Positions 1 through 10,554 of a DNA stretch of 64,000 bases are shown in pieces. A program made the position numbers and the translations under genes. A model generated the notes under the pieces. That model saw nothing but the letters and a program-made list of their open reading frames with translations. It ran no database searches and was not told where the DNA came from. Source of the stretch: Plantago major (lineage: Eukaryota; Streptophyta; Magnoliopsida; Lamiales; Plantaginaceae); contig CM048842.1 of the NCBI GenBank assembly GCA_026545765.1, positions 71,103,871 through 71,167,870 on the forward strand, written 5' to 3'. The number at the start of each line of letters is the position of its first letter. The first letter of the stretch is position 1.

Positions 1-209
1 AATCATTATGTGCTCTATTTTTTTACAATATTATCTTGAGTTTTGTTCTTAACTGTATTTTATATGTTCTCAGGCATATTACCTATGTTATCAAGCATAT
101 TACCTATATTCTCTAAAATATGTCCTATGTTTTCATTAAAAACCTGACAATCATTATGTGCTCTGTTTTTTTACAATATTATCTTGAGTTTTGTTATTGA
201 CTGTATTCA
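1..209. repeat. Direct repeat, about 61 bp, period 148 bp
   Basis: Bases 1-61 recur at 149-209 with few changes; both begin AATCATTATGTGCTCT and run into a TCTTGAGTTTTGTT segment. The stretch between carries degenerate copies of short phrases such as CATATTACCTAT. This is the left flank of the minisatellite that follows and probably belongs to the same element, which starts before the window. No gene is visible. Confidence 0.75.
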
Positions 210-456
210 CTATGAACTCATTTATAATCACTATGATCTCAGTTATATACGCTATGATCTCAGTTATGATGGATATGATCTCAGTTATATTCTCTATGAT
301 CTCACCTATATTCACTATGAACTCATTTATAATCACTATGATCTCAGTTATATACACTATGATCTAAGTTATGATGGATATGATCTCAGTTATATTCCCT
401 ATGATCTCAGTTATATTCTCTATGATCTCAGTTGTAGTCACTATGATCTAAATTAA
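200..456. repeat. 18-bp minisatellite with a 108-bp higher-order unit
   Basis: An 18-bp unit of the form CTATGATCTCAGTTATAT is repeated about 14 times. A longer unit of six 18-mers (108 bp) is itself duplicated: the block starting TATGAACTCATTTATAATC occurs at 211 and again at 319. Because 18 is a multiple of three, an open frame runs through the array on both strands, giving a Tyr-Asp-Leu-Ser-Tyr type repeat on the plus strand. I read this as a repeat effect and not as a protein gene. Confidence 0.85.
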
Positions 457-682
457 TTATGCCATGATCTCTATTACTTATAGTATTTTCTCAGTAAAAT
501 TGTTTCAACAAATTTACAGGAATGCATTGCTTGGAGACAAATAATGAACATAAACTACACCGAACTGGTATTGAAGTCATAATGGAACATGGATGCTAGA
601 AGAATACTAGAGGATGGGTACCAACGTGTTATATGTTATTTTCTCGGCAGTTGTATGAACATTAGTACATGTAATTGAATGA

Positions 683-1058
683 TATATGTTATATTTTACC
701 AACTAAAAACACTATGATCTCAACACAAAATACTATAATCTCAGACTAAACCACTATGATATCAACTCAATAAACTATGATATCAAACCAAACACTATGA
801 TCTCAACTAAAAACACACTGTTATCAGACTAAAAATAAACTATGATCTCAACTAATAACAGTATGATGTCACGGAAAAACACTATGATATCAACACAAAA
901 CACTATGATCTCATACTAAAAAACTATAACATCAACTCAAAAAATTATGATATCAAACAAAAAACTATGATCTCAACTAAAAAACCTATGATATCAAAAA
1001 ACTATGATCTCAACTAAAACAACTATGATCTCAACTCAAAAAGCTATGATATCAAACA
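683..1058. repeat. Degenerate CTATGATCTCA / CTATGATATCA array
   Basis: About 20 copies of an 11-base core, CTATGATCTCA or CTATGATATCA, are separated by short variable A-rich linkers (AACTAAAAA, AACACAAAA, AAACCAAACA). Spacing is 15-20 bp. The core is kept better than the linkers, which differs from a plain tandem array. It shares its core with the array at 200-456. Confidence 0.8.
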
Positions 1059-1389
1059 GCGAGAGGATCCTTTTCTTGGATCCGCGAAAAACGATACTGA
1101 CCCGGATCCGCGAGAGGATCCGCGAAAAACACATGTTTAATGGTAAATTGCAAATTGGTCCTGTTTCTAGTTAAATTAACTAAAGACCGTTTCTCCCAAG
1201 ACTTTGTGAAGCAAAATTGAAGATTACAGTACATGAACTGATATGTGTATACAGAGTTCTTAGTAACTAAATCTAACCAACTGCTTCGTACAACTTATTA
1301 TTTACAGTACAAGTAAAAAGCTTTATATTATAATTCGCCTAATCCAATTGTACACATTGTGTTGCCTTATATAGAATTGATAATGAACA
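1059..1389. other. Flank between minisatellite and Copia A
   Basis: This contains a GGATCCGCGA motif in three nearby forms (1070-1130), then unique AT-rich sequence up to the Copia A insertion site. The motif-rich part may be the subterminal end of a DNA transposon that carried the CTATGATCTCA arrays, but the other end is outside the window. No coding potential is seen. Confidence 0.4.
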
Positions 1390-1595
1390 TGTGAAGATTA
1401 GAGCATTTCTGTGGCGAATTAGTACGGATTTGAGTTCGTTATTGTCAAAGGCTCAGTGACCGTCGGATGGGATTGATCAAAGGCCAGGATTTAATCTCAG
1501 AAGCGGGAAAAGCGGTTAAGTGAAGGAGAAGGAAACAGAACACAGAGTATGTTTCTCCGGTTCATGATTCCGGCTCAATTACTGTAAATTGGTGA

Positions 1596-1602
1596 TATAA
1601 AA
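1596..1602 (+). promoter_or_regulatory. Putative TATA box of LTR A
   Basis: TATAAAA lies within the LTR about 210 bp after its start, and the same site is kept in the 3' LTR at 23617-23623. Its position and conservation suit a retrotransposon core promoter; no transcript start is known. Confidence 0.45.
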
Positions 1603-1684
1603 GGCGAATTGAGTCTGTAGTTAACTGTAACAAATCATAATCTTTGTGTATTTGACAGTTACAAAGAGAGGAAAACAATAGAGG

Positions 1685-1688
<4 letters not shown>

Positions 1689-1735
<47 letters not shown>
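1689..1735. repeat. (GA)n microsatellite inside LTR A
   Basis: An uninterrupted GA run of about 23 units. The 3' LTR has only a few GA units at the matching place, so the tract expanded after insertion. Confidence 0.95.
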
Positions 1736-1739
<4 letters not shown>

Positions 1740-1939
1740 TCGCCAATGTTGGTGATTGAAAGGCTTGATTCTTGTAATCTTTCATTGTTCAGTGAATCAT
1801 TCTTGTTGTTCTCCGTGGATGTAGGCTAAGCCGAACCACATAAATCTTGTGTTGATTTTTTACGCATTCGATTGATTGTAGTTTCATAATCGACTTTGTT
1901 CGATCGGTTATTTGATCAGAATTGTTCGATTGTTCAACA

Positions 1940-1958
1940 ATTGGCGCCGGCTGTGGGA
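1940..1958 (+). promoter_or_regulatory. Primer binding site region of Copia A
   Basis: The bases directly after the 5' LTR read ATTGGCGCCGGCTGTGGGA. A TGGCGCC-type sequence at this place is usual for tRNA-primed plant retroelements. Element D has the closely related AGTGGCGCCATCTATGGGA. Confidence 0.65.
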
Positions 1959-1982
1959 AGTCGAGCTTGAAACTGGTGATCG

Positions 1983-4400
1983 ATGGCGTCTACAACAAGA
2001 TTTGATACAGAGAAGTTAACTGAGAAGGTGGATTTTACCTTGTGGAAGGCAAAAATGGAAGCACTTATGGTACAGCAAGGTGTAGAGCAAGCACTGTTAG
2101 GCGATAATGGTTTTGACAAAGATTTCGATGAAGCTGGGAAGAGTAGAATCATTGGGAAAGCTCGTAGCACCTTGATTTTGTCTCTTGGTGACAAAGATCT
2201 GAGAGAAGTAATAAAAGAGAAGACTGCAAAGGGTGTATGGGACAAGCTTGAGGAGTTGTATCATGTCAAGACTGTGGCAAGCAAAATCAAGCTCAAGAAG
2301 ATGTTCTTCTCATTCAAAATGAAATCTGATAAGTCAATTATTGAACATCTTGATGAATTCAATAAGTTGTGTTCTGATATGGAGTCAAGGGAGATGACAG
2401 TTGGTGAGGATGACAAAGCAGTTATATTGCTTAGCTCATTACCTCAGAGATATGAACATTTTGTAGATGCAATTGTCATGTCCAAGCCAGATGATCTGAA
2501 TTCTAAGGATGTGGAGTTAGCCTTGAGAAACAAGCTGGATCAAAAGGGTATTAGTAACCAACATGACACAGTTGCAGAGAGCTTATCTGTGAAGCAACCA
2601 TGGAACAAGAATCACAATCTGAGGAATAAACCATTCAATAACACCAGGAGAACTGTCAAGCTACCTGAGAGAGGTGGAGCTGATAATGTGGAGAAGAGAA
2701 AGTGTTATCATTGCAAGAAAGCTGGACATCTCAAGAAAGATTGCCCACTCATGAAGAACAAGCCTGCAACTCAATACAACACAACACATATTGCAGAAGG
2801 TAACATTTATGAAAATGCAGAAGCACTTGTTGTGTGTGAATCTCATATCAGTGATCAGTGGGTGTTAGATTTTGGTTGTTCATTCCATATTTCACCTATT
2901 AAATCTTGGTTTAGTGAGTTAAAGACATTTAATGGTGGTGAAGTGTTACTGGGGAATGATCATGCTTGCAGAATTAAGGGTATTGGAACTATATACATTA
3001 AAATGTATGATGGAGTAGTAAGGAAGGTTACAGATGTGAGATATGTTCCTGGTATGAAGAGAAACCTGTTATCATTAGGTGTGTTTGATAGTAAGGGGTA
3101 TAGCTATGGTTCATACCATGGTGTGGTGAAAGTGTGTATGCAATATAAGGTGGTTATTCAGGCAACTAAGGAGAATGGTCTGTACTACTTGCAAGGTTCA
3201 ACAATTACTGGGTACAATCATGTTACTAAGGAGGTGAATCACACTGAGTTATGGCACTGGAGGTTGGCACATGTCAGTGACAAAGGACTGAGTGAGCTAG
3301 TAAAGCTACAGGTGTTTGGTGATGATAAATCATGCAAACTAGAGTTCTGTGACCACTGTGTGATGAGTAAAGCTCATAGAGCTAGTTTTCAGTCTGGTAA
3401 ACATACCACACATGGAATTTTGGAATATCTTCATTCAGATTTGTGGGGGCCAGCAAGGGTGCAAACTCTGAATGGATGGAGATACTTCATGCGTATAATA
3501 GATGACTATTCAAGGAAGCTGTGGGTCTTTATTCTCAGATCAAAAGATGAAGCTCTTGAGAAGTTTAAAGAGTGGTTAGTTGAAGTTGAAAACCAAACAA
3601 ACAAGAAGCTGAAGTGTTTAAGGACTGACAATGGGATGGAGTTTGTTTCAACTGAGTTTAACAACTTCTGTAAAGAGAGAGGGATCCAAAGACACAGGAT
3701 TGTATCAGGAACTCCACAGCAAAATGGAGTTGCAGAGAGGATGAACAAAACCTTACTGGAAAGGGTAAGGTGTATGCTATTGAGCTCAGGTTTAACTAAA
3801 TGTTTCTGGGGAGAAGCTGTGAACACAGCATGTTTCCTGATCAACATGTGTCCTTCTAGTGCAATAAAATTCAAAACTCCTGAAATGGTATGGTCAGGAA
3901 AGCTCTCTAACTACTCAAACCTGAGAGTGTTTGGTTGCTCAGCATTTGCACATGTGAGACAGGACAAGCTAGAGCCTAGGGCTCTGAGATGCTATTTCCT
4001 GGGTTATCCTAAGGGTGTGAAAGGCTACAAGTTATGGTGCATAAATGAGAAGAAATGTATCGTAAGTAGAGATGTGATATTCAATGAAAATGTGATGCCA
4101 TTCAAGCAAGAATCACACAGTATACCTGAATCTGTGACAACTGATAAGAGTAATCAGTCTGAGGTGGAGATTGCAAACAATGATCCCACTATAGATGACA
4201 TAGCACAAAATGTCATGATACCAAATGATACACAGGACATATCAGCTGCAGATACACAGGAGATGAATACTCATGACACTGATCCATCTACACCTGTGAA
4301 CATTTCAACTGAAAATGAGGACAACTCACATTCAGAAGAAGAAGAAGATCAGATATCTGAACAACAACAAGGTGCAACTTCAAAAGATTTGAGAAATTGA
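1983..4400 (+). CDS. Copia A gag-protease-integrase polyprotein, 805 aa
   Basis: A single open frame starts 43 bp after the LTR. The N-terminal third is a gag of the UBN2 type, followed by a CCHC zinc knuckle near residue 240 (CYHCKKAGHLKKDC). The aspartic protease follows near residue 295, where the usual Asp-Ser-Gly catalytic triplet reads Asp-Phe-Gly. Next is the pre-integrase zinc region (H...H...C..C) and an integrase core with the DDE residues in HSDLW, RTDNG and NGVAER contexts, then an integrase C-terminal segment (RVFGC...FLGYPKGVKGYKLW). The frame ends at a stop where the reverse transcriptase should continue. The protease change alone would probably stop polyprotein processing. Confidence 0.93.
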   Translation: MASTTRFDTEKLTEKVDFTLWKAKMEALMVQQGVEQALLGDNGFDKDFDEAGKSRIIGKARSTLILSLGDKDLREVIKEKTAKGVWDKLEELYHVKTVASKIKLKKMFFSFKMKSDKSIIEHLDEFNKLCSDMESREMTVGEDDKAVILLSSLPQRYEHFVDAIVMSKPDDLNSKDVELALRNKLDQKGISNQHDTVAESLSVKQPWNKNHNLRNKPFNNTRRTVKLPERGGADNVEKRKCYHCKKAGHLKKDCPLMKNKPATQYNTTHIAEGNIYENAEALVVCESHISDQWVLDFGCSFHISPIKSWFSELKTFNGGEVLLGNDHACRIKGIGTIYIKMYDGVVRKVTDVRYVPGMKRNLLSLGVFDSKGYSYGSYHGVVKVCMQYKVVIQATKENGLYYLQGSTITGYNHVTKEVNHTELWHWRLAHVSDKGLSELVKLQVFGDDKSCKLEFCDHCVMSKAHRASFQSGKHTTHGILEYLHSDLWGPARVQTLNGWRYFMRIIDDYSRKLWVFILRSKDEALEKFKEWLVEVENQTNKKLKCLRTDNGMEFVSTEFNNFCKERGIQRHRIVSGTPQQNGVAERMNKTLLERVRCMLLSSGLTKCFWGEAVNTACFLINMCPSSAIKFKTPEMVWSGKLSNYSNLRVFGCSAFAHVRQDKLEPRALRCYFLGYPKGVKGYKLWCINEKKCIVSRDVIFNENVMPFKQESHSIPESVTTDKSNQSEVEIANNDPTIDDIAQNVMIPNDTQDISAADTQEMNTHDTDPSTPVNISTENEDNSHSEEEEDQISEQQQGATSKDLRN

Positions 4401-5047
4401 AACCTGACACAGCACAGGAATAGGAGAAAAGGTGCAGGGAAACATTCAACTAGATTTGGTTGGGCTAATTATGTAGCTCATGTGTTGAATGTAGCACAGG
4501 ATATTGATAATATTGAGCCCATAAATTACAATGAAGCTTTAAGCTGTAATGAAAGGAATCAATGGATTAAAGCTATGAATGATGAGCTATTATCTCTGAA
4601 CAAGAATGGTACATGGAAGATAGTGAACAAACCAAATTGTAGGCTACAAATGGATCTACAAGAAGAAGGTGGAGACAACTGAATAAGGAGAATCAATAAG
4701 ATTCAAAGCTAGATTAGTTGCAAAAGGTTTTACACAGAGAGAAGGTATAGACTTCAATGAAATCTTCTCACCTATGGCAAAACATTGTTCTATCAGGTTA
4801 CTTCTTGCAGTTGTTGCTCAACAGGAGTTAATTTTGCAGCAGCTAGATGTGAAGACTGCATTTCTTCATGGAAATCTAGAAGAAAAAATCTATATGTCTA
4901 TACCAGATGGAGTGAAATCTGACAAAGACAAGAATCAGGTTTGTTTGCTTCTAAAATCTCTTTATGGGCTGAAACAAAATCCCAGACAATGGTATAAGAG
5001 ATTTAATACTTATGTGCTGAGTATTGGATTTACAAGAAGCTCATATG
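4401..5047 (+). pseudogene. Copia A reverse transcriptase, N-terminal half, broken
   Basis: The linker and reverse transcriptase continue after the stop at 4398-4400 in shifted frames: an open piece at 4482-4682 and another at 4774-5067, of which only the part up to 5047 belongs to A. Recognisable Copia motifs include [22 protein letters not shown] and SLYGLKQ. Stops and frameshifts separate the pieces. The sequence is cut at 5047 by the insertion of element B. Confidence 0.88.
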
Positions 5048-6649
5048 TGTTAGGAATATCTGTTTAGATTTTGATCAGCAACCTAATGACTTATCTTAGC
5101 TCAGAAAGGTGATTAGTACTCTTAGTTCACTTGAACACTGTAAAAGAGGAAACTCACTGAGTATGATAGTCTAGCAAATCTTGTATAGGATGTTAGGTCT
5201 CAAAATGTAATTTTTATTTTCTGAAGAAGACCAAGAAGAAGGCATCCAGCAGGAAAAGATCAACGGATTTGAAGATTTGAAGACTGCACAAGATTGCTGA
5301 AGACAAGGGTTTTCCAGAAACCTATGTCTAGATATCTTGAAGAAATAAGTGTTTCGAAACATACATGTTGCAAAAGATATATGAGAATAAAAGGTTTCTG
5401 AGACAAGGAAAGTGCCCACGGATATCTACACTCAGATACCTTGGACATAAAATATGCTTCTGAAAAAGAAACATATTATAACAAGTTGTTCAAACAAGTG
5501 TTATCTGGAGCTATGATGATCTCTGGAAAAGAACGTGCAAAAAGCTTGCATAGTTCCGTTGGCACTCTGACAAAATATAGTCGATTGCATTAAATGCGCA
5601 GACGAAATGTCGAACAAAAGCGGTAACCGAAGAAGAAGACAAGCACGCTACAAGATTATATTCAGATATCAATAGTTTGAATTTGATTTAAGCCTAACGG
5701 ATACTATTCAAACGGCACTCAAAATTCATCTATAAATATCAACACTTAGACTGCTTGAGAACACACCTTAGAACACACAGAACTCCAAGAACACTGAATA
5801 CTCACACAAGCGCTCTCAAGCAAACTACTTACCTTCAAGCTTTCTGTTGCGACCAAAGCTCTTGATTCTAAGTAGCACAAAAGTTCTAAGTGTCCTGATC
5901 CTTAACGAGCATTGTTATTTGTGAAAGAGTTGAACTAAGATTTCTTATCTAAGTTTCATTCTCTTGAACACTTACCATAGACTTGGGTCAGTAGAGAACA
6001 AGATACCATACATTGAAAAGTGTATTAAGTATACTTGATTCATAGAGCTATCTGAATAACTGAATAAGTTATTTAAGAAGCTCACCTGACAATTTACCTT
6101 AACCAACACTTTAAACGGCATGGAGTACAGGAAGTACTTAGTTTGGAAAACTAAGGAATAACTCCAAGGTTATTGAGCAAATGAAGTACTTAGTTTGGGA
6201 AACTAAGGAACAACTCAAAAGGTTTCTGAGTACAGGAAGTACTTGGCTGTGAAAGCCGGGGAATAACTCAGGGGGAACACTTGGTTAGGAACCTAGTGCA
6301 TTTAGGAATCAAGAAAAGATATCTGTAAGGTTACCTCATTTATCTTAGTGGATTCTAGGTCTGAGAAAGACCGAAGTGGATTAGTTGAAGGATTACGCCA
6401 CCTTCAGATACCACTATAAAAAGACTTGTGTTATTTACTTTCTGCAGTTTATTACTTGTTTTACTTATATTGCAAAGTACTTACACTTATCTTGCTGAAC
6501 ACGTGCACTTATCTCAGAAGTCTTCCGCTCTCTGAAATTAAGTATCAGATATCTTCACAGATATCTGAGAAACTGTGCTTATCGACAAAAGTTTTAAAAG
6601 ACTATTCACCCCCCTCTAGTCTTTTACTTTGCCGTTATCTGGACCAACA
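5048..6649 (+). repeat. 5' LTR of element B (1602 bp)
   Basis: It begins TGTTAGGAATATCTG and ends GGACCAACA. A possible TATA element (CTATAAATATC) is at 5730-5740. Internally there are three related phrases containing GGAAGTACTT (about 6128, 6183 and 6234). Near the end is a C tract (6 Cs at 6609-6614) that is 11 Cs in the 3' LTR. Confidence 0.95.
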
Positions 6650-6651
6650 AG

Positions 6652-6663
6652 TGGTATCAGAGC
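6652..6663 (+). promoter_or_regulatory. Primer binding site, initiator-Met tRNA
   Basis: TGGTATCAGAGC follows the LTR end by two bases. This is the standard complement to the 3' end of plant initiator methionine tRNA and marks minus-strand priming for element B. Confidence 0.93.
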
Positions 6664-6767
6664 GGGAGGTTCCCAAGCCTTCTGCACTGAACCTAGATCC
6701 CAGATAAGTGCTCACTAATTGCTTTTCACCTACACTTGATTCGTTTGTTTAGTGTGTTTGCTGCAGG

Positions 6768-9145
6768 ATGTCTTTAAGTGACGCCCCAATTCTCAAGCCA
6801 GAGAATTATGAGAAATGGAAGAACAACATGATGCTCCACCTAGAAGCCATCAGTGACGAAATGATCGAAGTTATAAAGAATGGCCCAATAGTCATTCAAC
6901 AACTCAAGCAAGTCATAGAGGTTTCTAATGGTAGAGACAGAGAACAAAGTGATGGGTCTTCACAGACAGATGCATCAACCAGTGGGAGACCTACTAGTCA
7001 AGTTATTTACGAACCAAAGCCCAGAGAACTCTGGACATCGAAAGATGCCAAGAGAAATAGATTGGATGGACAGGCTCGTAATATCATCATACGTTCTACT
7101 CCAGAGCACATACAGTGTAAACTGTGGGGTGCAAAAACGGCGAAAGTGGCCTGGCAACTGATTGAAGAAATCTGTGCTGGCACTGAAAAAACAAAGGAAA
7201 ATAAGTTCGAAGTTTTGAAGCTAAAATTCCAAAACTTTAAACAAGGTCCCACAAAGACTCTTGAAGAACTAGATTTCCGGTTTACAACACTTATGAGTGA
7301 CATGGCTGCACTTGGTGAAAGTAATAGATATACCCAGTCAGAAAAGATTAAAACAATTGTGAGAAATCTAAATCATAACTGGGAACACACAAAGTTTTTC
7401 TACTTTAACTAAGGAATGCCAGACATCACTCCTGTGGAACTTTTCTCTCACCTTGTCACTGTTGACTATGAGACAACTCAAAGGGAACAAACAACTGAGA
7501 AGTTGCAGAGTGTTGCTCTAGTTGCTCAAGGAACTTCTGAAAAGAAGAAAGGCAAGGATGTGACTGAGGATGCTCTTCTTTGTAAAGCAAATGGGAAAAT
7601 ATGTCACGAGAAATTGAGAGAAGAAAAGCCAAAGAGAAGTCAAAAAGCATCTAGGCTCAAACTATCACCAAGACAAAATATGCAAAGCTCATTGAACAAG
7701 CCAAAAAAAAAGCATCATGTACTGAGGAAGCAGAAATCGGAAATGATATCTGTTTCTATTGTCAGAAACCTGGTCATTTCAAGAAGGATTGTCCTGCCTT
7801 CAACAAATTTAAGACATGTGACAAGAAAGATAGAAGAATCTTCAAAAGAAGTCAAAGAGCTATGCTTACTGAAGAAAGGAAAAAGATTCAACTCCAACTG
7901 GATGCTCTAGATATTGAGTCTGATTCTGAGGATGAGGATTCAGATGATTCCACACTGCCTTCCCCAGAAATATGCGGTGTTTCTCATGAAGTAATTGACT
8001 TTGGTCAAAAGAAGAAAGAAGTGTGTGGAATGGCTGAAGAAATCTTCCCAGATATCTCCAACATTGAACCTTGTCTAATGGCTGATGAGGTAACACATAC
8101 TTCCTGTTATACTTATGAAAGTGATGACGAAGGAATCAAAGAACTGGAAAATCTCAGAAAAGAAATTGATCTTTACAAAAGAGAATTTCTAATGTTCCGA
8201 GCTAGAGCCGAAAATTTCGAAGAAGAAAAGAATTCTCTTGCAAAGGAAAATTCTAAATTAATCAAGATATCTGAGAAAAAGGATGCTGAAAATGCATTTC
8301 TCAAGGCTCAGATATCTGAGACCGAAAAGTCACATAAAGAAGCAATGGCCAATCTTCAAAAGAAATGTGAAGGTCTTCTTTCTCAGAATAAGGAACTCAA
8401 AAAGAAAGAACTATCCTTTCAATCATATGCCAAAGCTAGTGACACTCTTACTGAAGTACAATTTTTTTTAAGAGATCCTTAAGAAAAGAGAGGACTTGGG
8501 CTGGACACACACACATACAGTTCCACCACTCTGAATAAGAGTAATGAAGGACTAACATTCATCAGTGCTCAGCAAGGTGATTCCCAAACAATCTACAGTA
8601 TCGACCAGAAAGCTAAGATTTTTGACAAAGGAAAGGCAGTTGCGACCAAGCCTTTGTGGGAAAAACAAGTCCAAAAGAAAACTGTGGGAAATGTCTCTGA
8701 AAAGAAACATAACATTGAGAAGTGCAATCACCCACAGTGCTATGTCTCTCAAAAAGGAAAAATTGCAGGAGCTGGCAAATTTTCTTATGTCACATTTTCT
8801 GGAAAGAAAATTGATCATCTAGAGACTAGCAAAGCTGCTGAGAAGAAATCTCAGACAACATCAGGTGCTCGGAATGGTATTGGCTATAAACCCATTGGGA
8901 AACAACTTGCTCGCGAATACAAACAAGAGCAAGAACTATGGTTAAAGGCTAGAATTTCTCACAGCAATTATCAGAAGTGGAAGATAAATCAAGCCACTGA
9001 AAATCTGAATGCCAAGGCTAGAAGAAATCTGGCTAGGAAAGCTAAGTTTGCTGAAAAGCAGACTCAGAAATCTGACAGATATCTGAAAGCACCAAATGGA
9101 GCACCTAGGAACACACCAAGGAAGAAAATAGTTCTTAACAACAAT
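6768..9145 (+). pseudogene. Element B gag with zinc knuckle and coiled coil, broken
   Basis: The start MSLSDAPILKPENYEKW is typical of Copia gag. An open frame of 214 codons ends at a stop at 7410-7412; related sequence continues at 7416-7910, then shifts frame. The CCHC knuckle (CFYCQKPGHFKKDC, about 7756-7797) lies in the frame of the next open piece, 7862-8482. That piece is acidic and then strongly heptad-like from about residue 85 (ELENLRKEIDLYKREF), a long predicted coiled coil. A basic part (8654-9145) with many Lys/Arg follows. Solo LTR C is inserted at 9146. At least two frame breaks make this copy non-functional. Confidence 0.85.
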
Positions 9146-10549
9146 TGTTGGTCCAGATAACGGCAAAGTAAAAGACTAGAGGGGGGGGGGTGAATAGTCT
9201 TTTAAAACTTTTGTCGATAAACACGATTCTCGAAACACAGGGGTTTCGATACTTAAATTCAGAGCGGAAGACTTTAAGATAGGTAAGTGCGAAACAATAA
9301 GTAAGTGTGTATGCGCTTTCTTTGAAATGTAAATCTGAAGGTAAATGACACAGCAAGTATAGTGGTATCTGGAGGTGGCGTAATCCTCCAACTAATCCAC
9401 TTCGGTTTTTCTGAGACCTAGAATTCACTAGAACAGATAATTGAGTTCACCTTACAATAATCCTATTCTAAGATTCCTAAACAAATGGTTCCCAACCAAA
9501 TGTTCCCCCTGAGTTATTCCCCAGCTCCTAGAGCTAAGTACTTCCTCTACTCAGATAACCTTGGAGTTATTCCCTGATTTCCCAAATCAAGTACTTCCTC
9601 TACTCCACGCCTTGAAGGTGTTGGTTATAAGGTTTGTCAGAGAGGCTTCTCGTATAACTTTTCAGTTATGTTTTCAGAGAGCCTAATAGAACAAGACTAC
9701 TTAATACACTTGTTCAGTGGATGGCAGTCTGCTCTTTATTGACCCAAGTAATTGATGTCCGTTTTGGAGAATGAGCTTCAGAAAGGGTATCTTATAGTTC
9801 AACTCTTTCACGAATAACAATCTCTTGTTAAGGTTCAGGACAACTTAGAACTACTAGTGATTCTTCAAGGAACAGAAAGCTTTCAGAAAGGGTAGTAGAG
9901 TGCTTGAGAGAATACTTTGCTTGATGGTAAGTTTGCAAGATAGAGCGTTCTAAGGTATGTTCTTCAAGCATCTAAGTGTGTGATATATATAGATAAATTT
10001 GAGAGGCGTTTGAATTATATCCATTGTGCTCTCCATCAAATTGTATCCGTTTATATCTTGAACTATGTACTCAGAAGTCACTATCTCATTTTTCTTTGCT
10101 TTGCGGCATTTACGCGATGCATTTAATGCATAGTACTGTTCATTGTCCTTTAGTCTCAACGGATACATGAGCCTTTCTGATGGCTTGCATGCTCCATACT
10201 CATGATGTCATATGTCCAGAATCATATTTCGAAAGTAAGTTAATATACTTATTAAGGACATAGTCTTTCTGAGTTAGACTAAACCTTTGTGTCTTCATAA
10301 ACCTTGTGCAATCTTCAGTCTTCTAATCTTCAGAAAAGCTCCATTGCTAGGATTGATCTTCATGGTCTTCTTGAAATAAAAAAATTACACTCAGAGACCT
10401 ATAATCCTAATACAAGATTTACTAGACTAATCATACTCAGTGATTTCCTCTTTTACAATGTTCAAGTGAACCAAGAGTACTTAATCACCTTTCTGGCTAA
10501 GATAAGAACATGTGATGAGTGATCAAAATACTAACAGATATTCCTAACA
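9146..10549 (-). mobile_element. Solo LTR C of the B family, inverted
   Basis: The sequence is the reverse complement of the element B LTR: it starts TGTTGGTCCAGATAACGG and ends ATATTCCTAACA on the plus strand. It is 1404 bp and flanked by the target duplication ACAAT (9141-9145 and 10550-10554). No internal region is present, so it arose by LTR-LTR recombination after insertion. It is more diverged from the B LTRs than they are from each other. Bases 9181-9190 are the G10 complement of the LTR C tract. Confidence 0.95.
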
Positions 10550-10554
10550 ACAAT

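Larger units (their letters stand above)
1390..1939 (+). repeat. 5' LTR of Copia A
   Basis: It starts TGTGAAGATTAGAGC and ends GTTCAACA. It is 550 bp against 519 bp for the 3' copy; most of the difference is the expanded GA tract. Near the 3' end it has the CGTGG...CCAC module also seen in elements D and the solo LTR at 58155. Confidence 0.95.

Noticed and set aside
184..456. 90-codon plus-strand frame encoding a Tyr-Asp-Leu-Ser repeat
   Set aside because: It is an 18-bp minisatellite whose period keeps any frame open; the opposite strand is open too. There is no start context or family similarity.
200..1058. CRISPR-like spacing of short repeats
   Set aside because: Linkers are not unique spacers of constant length, and the surroundings are plant nuclear DNA.
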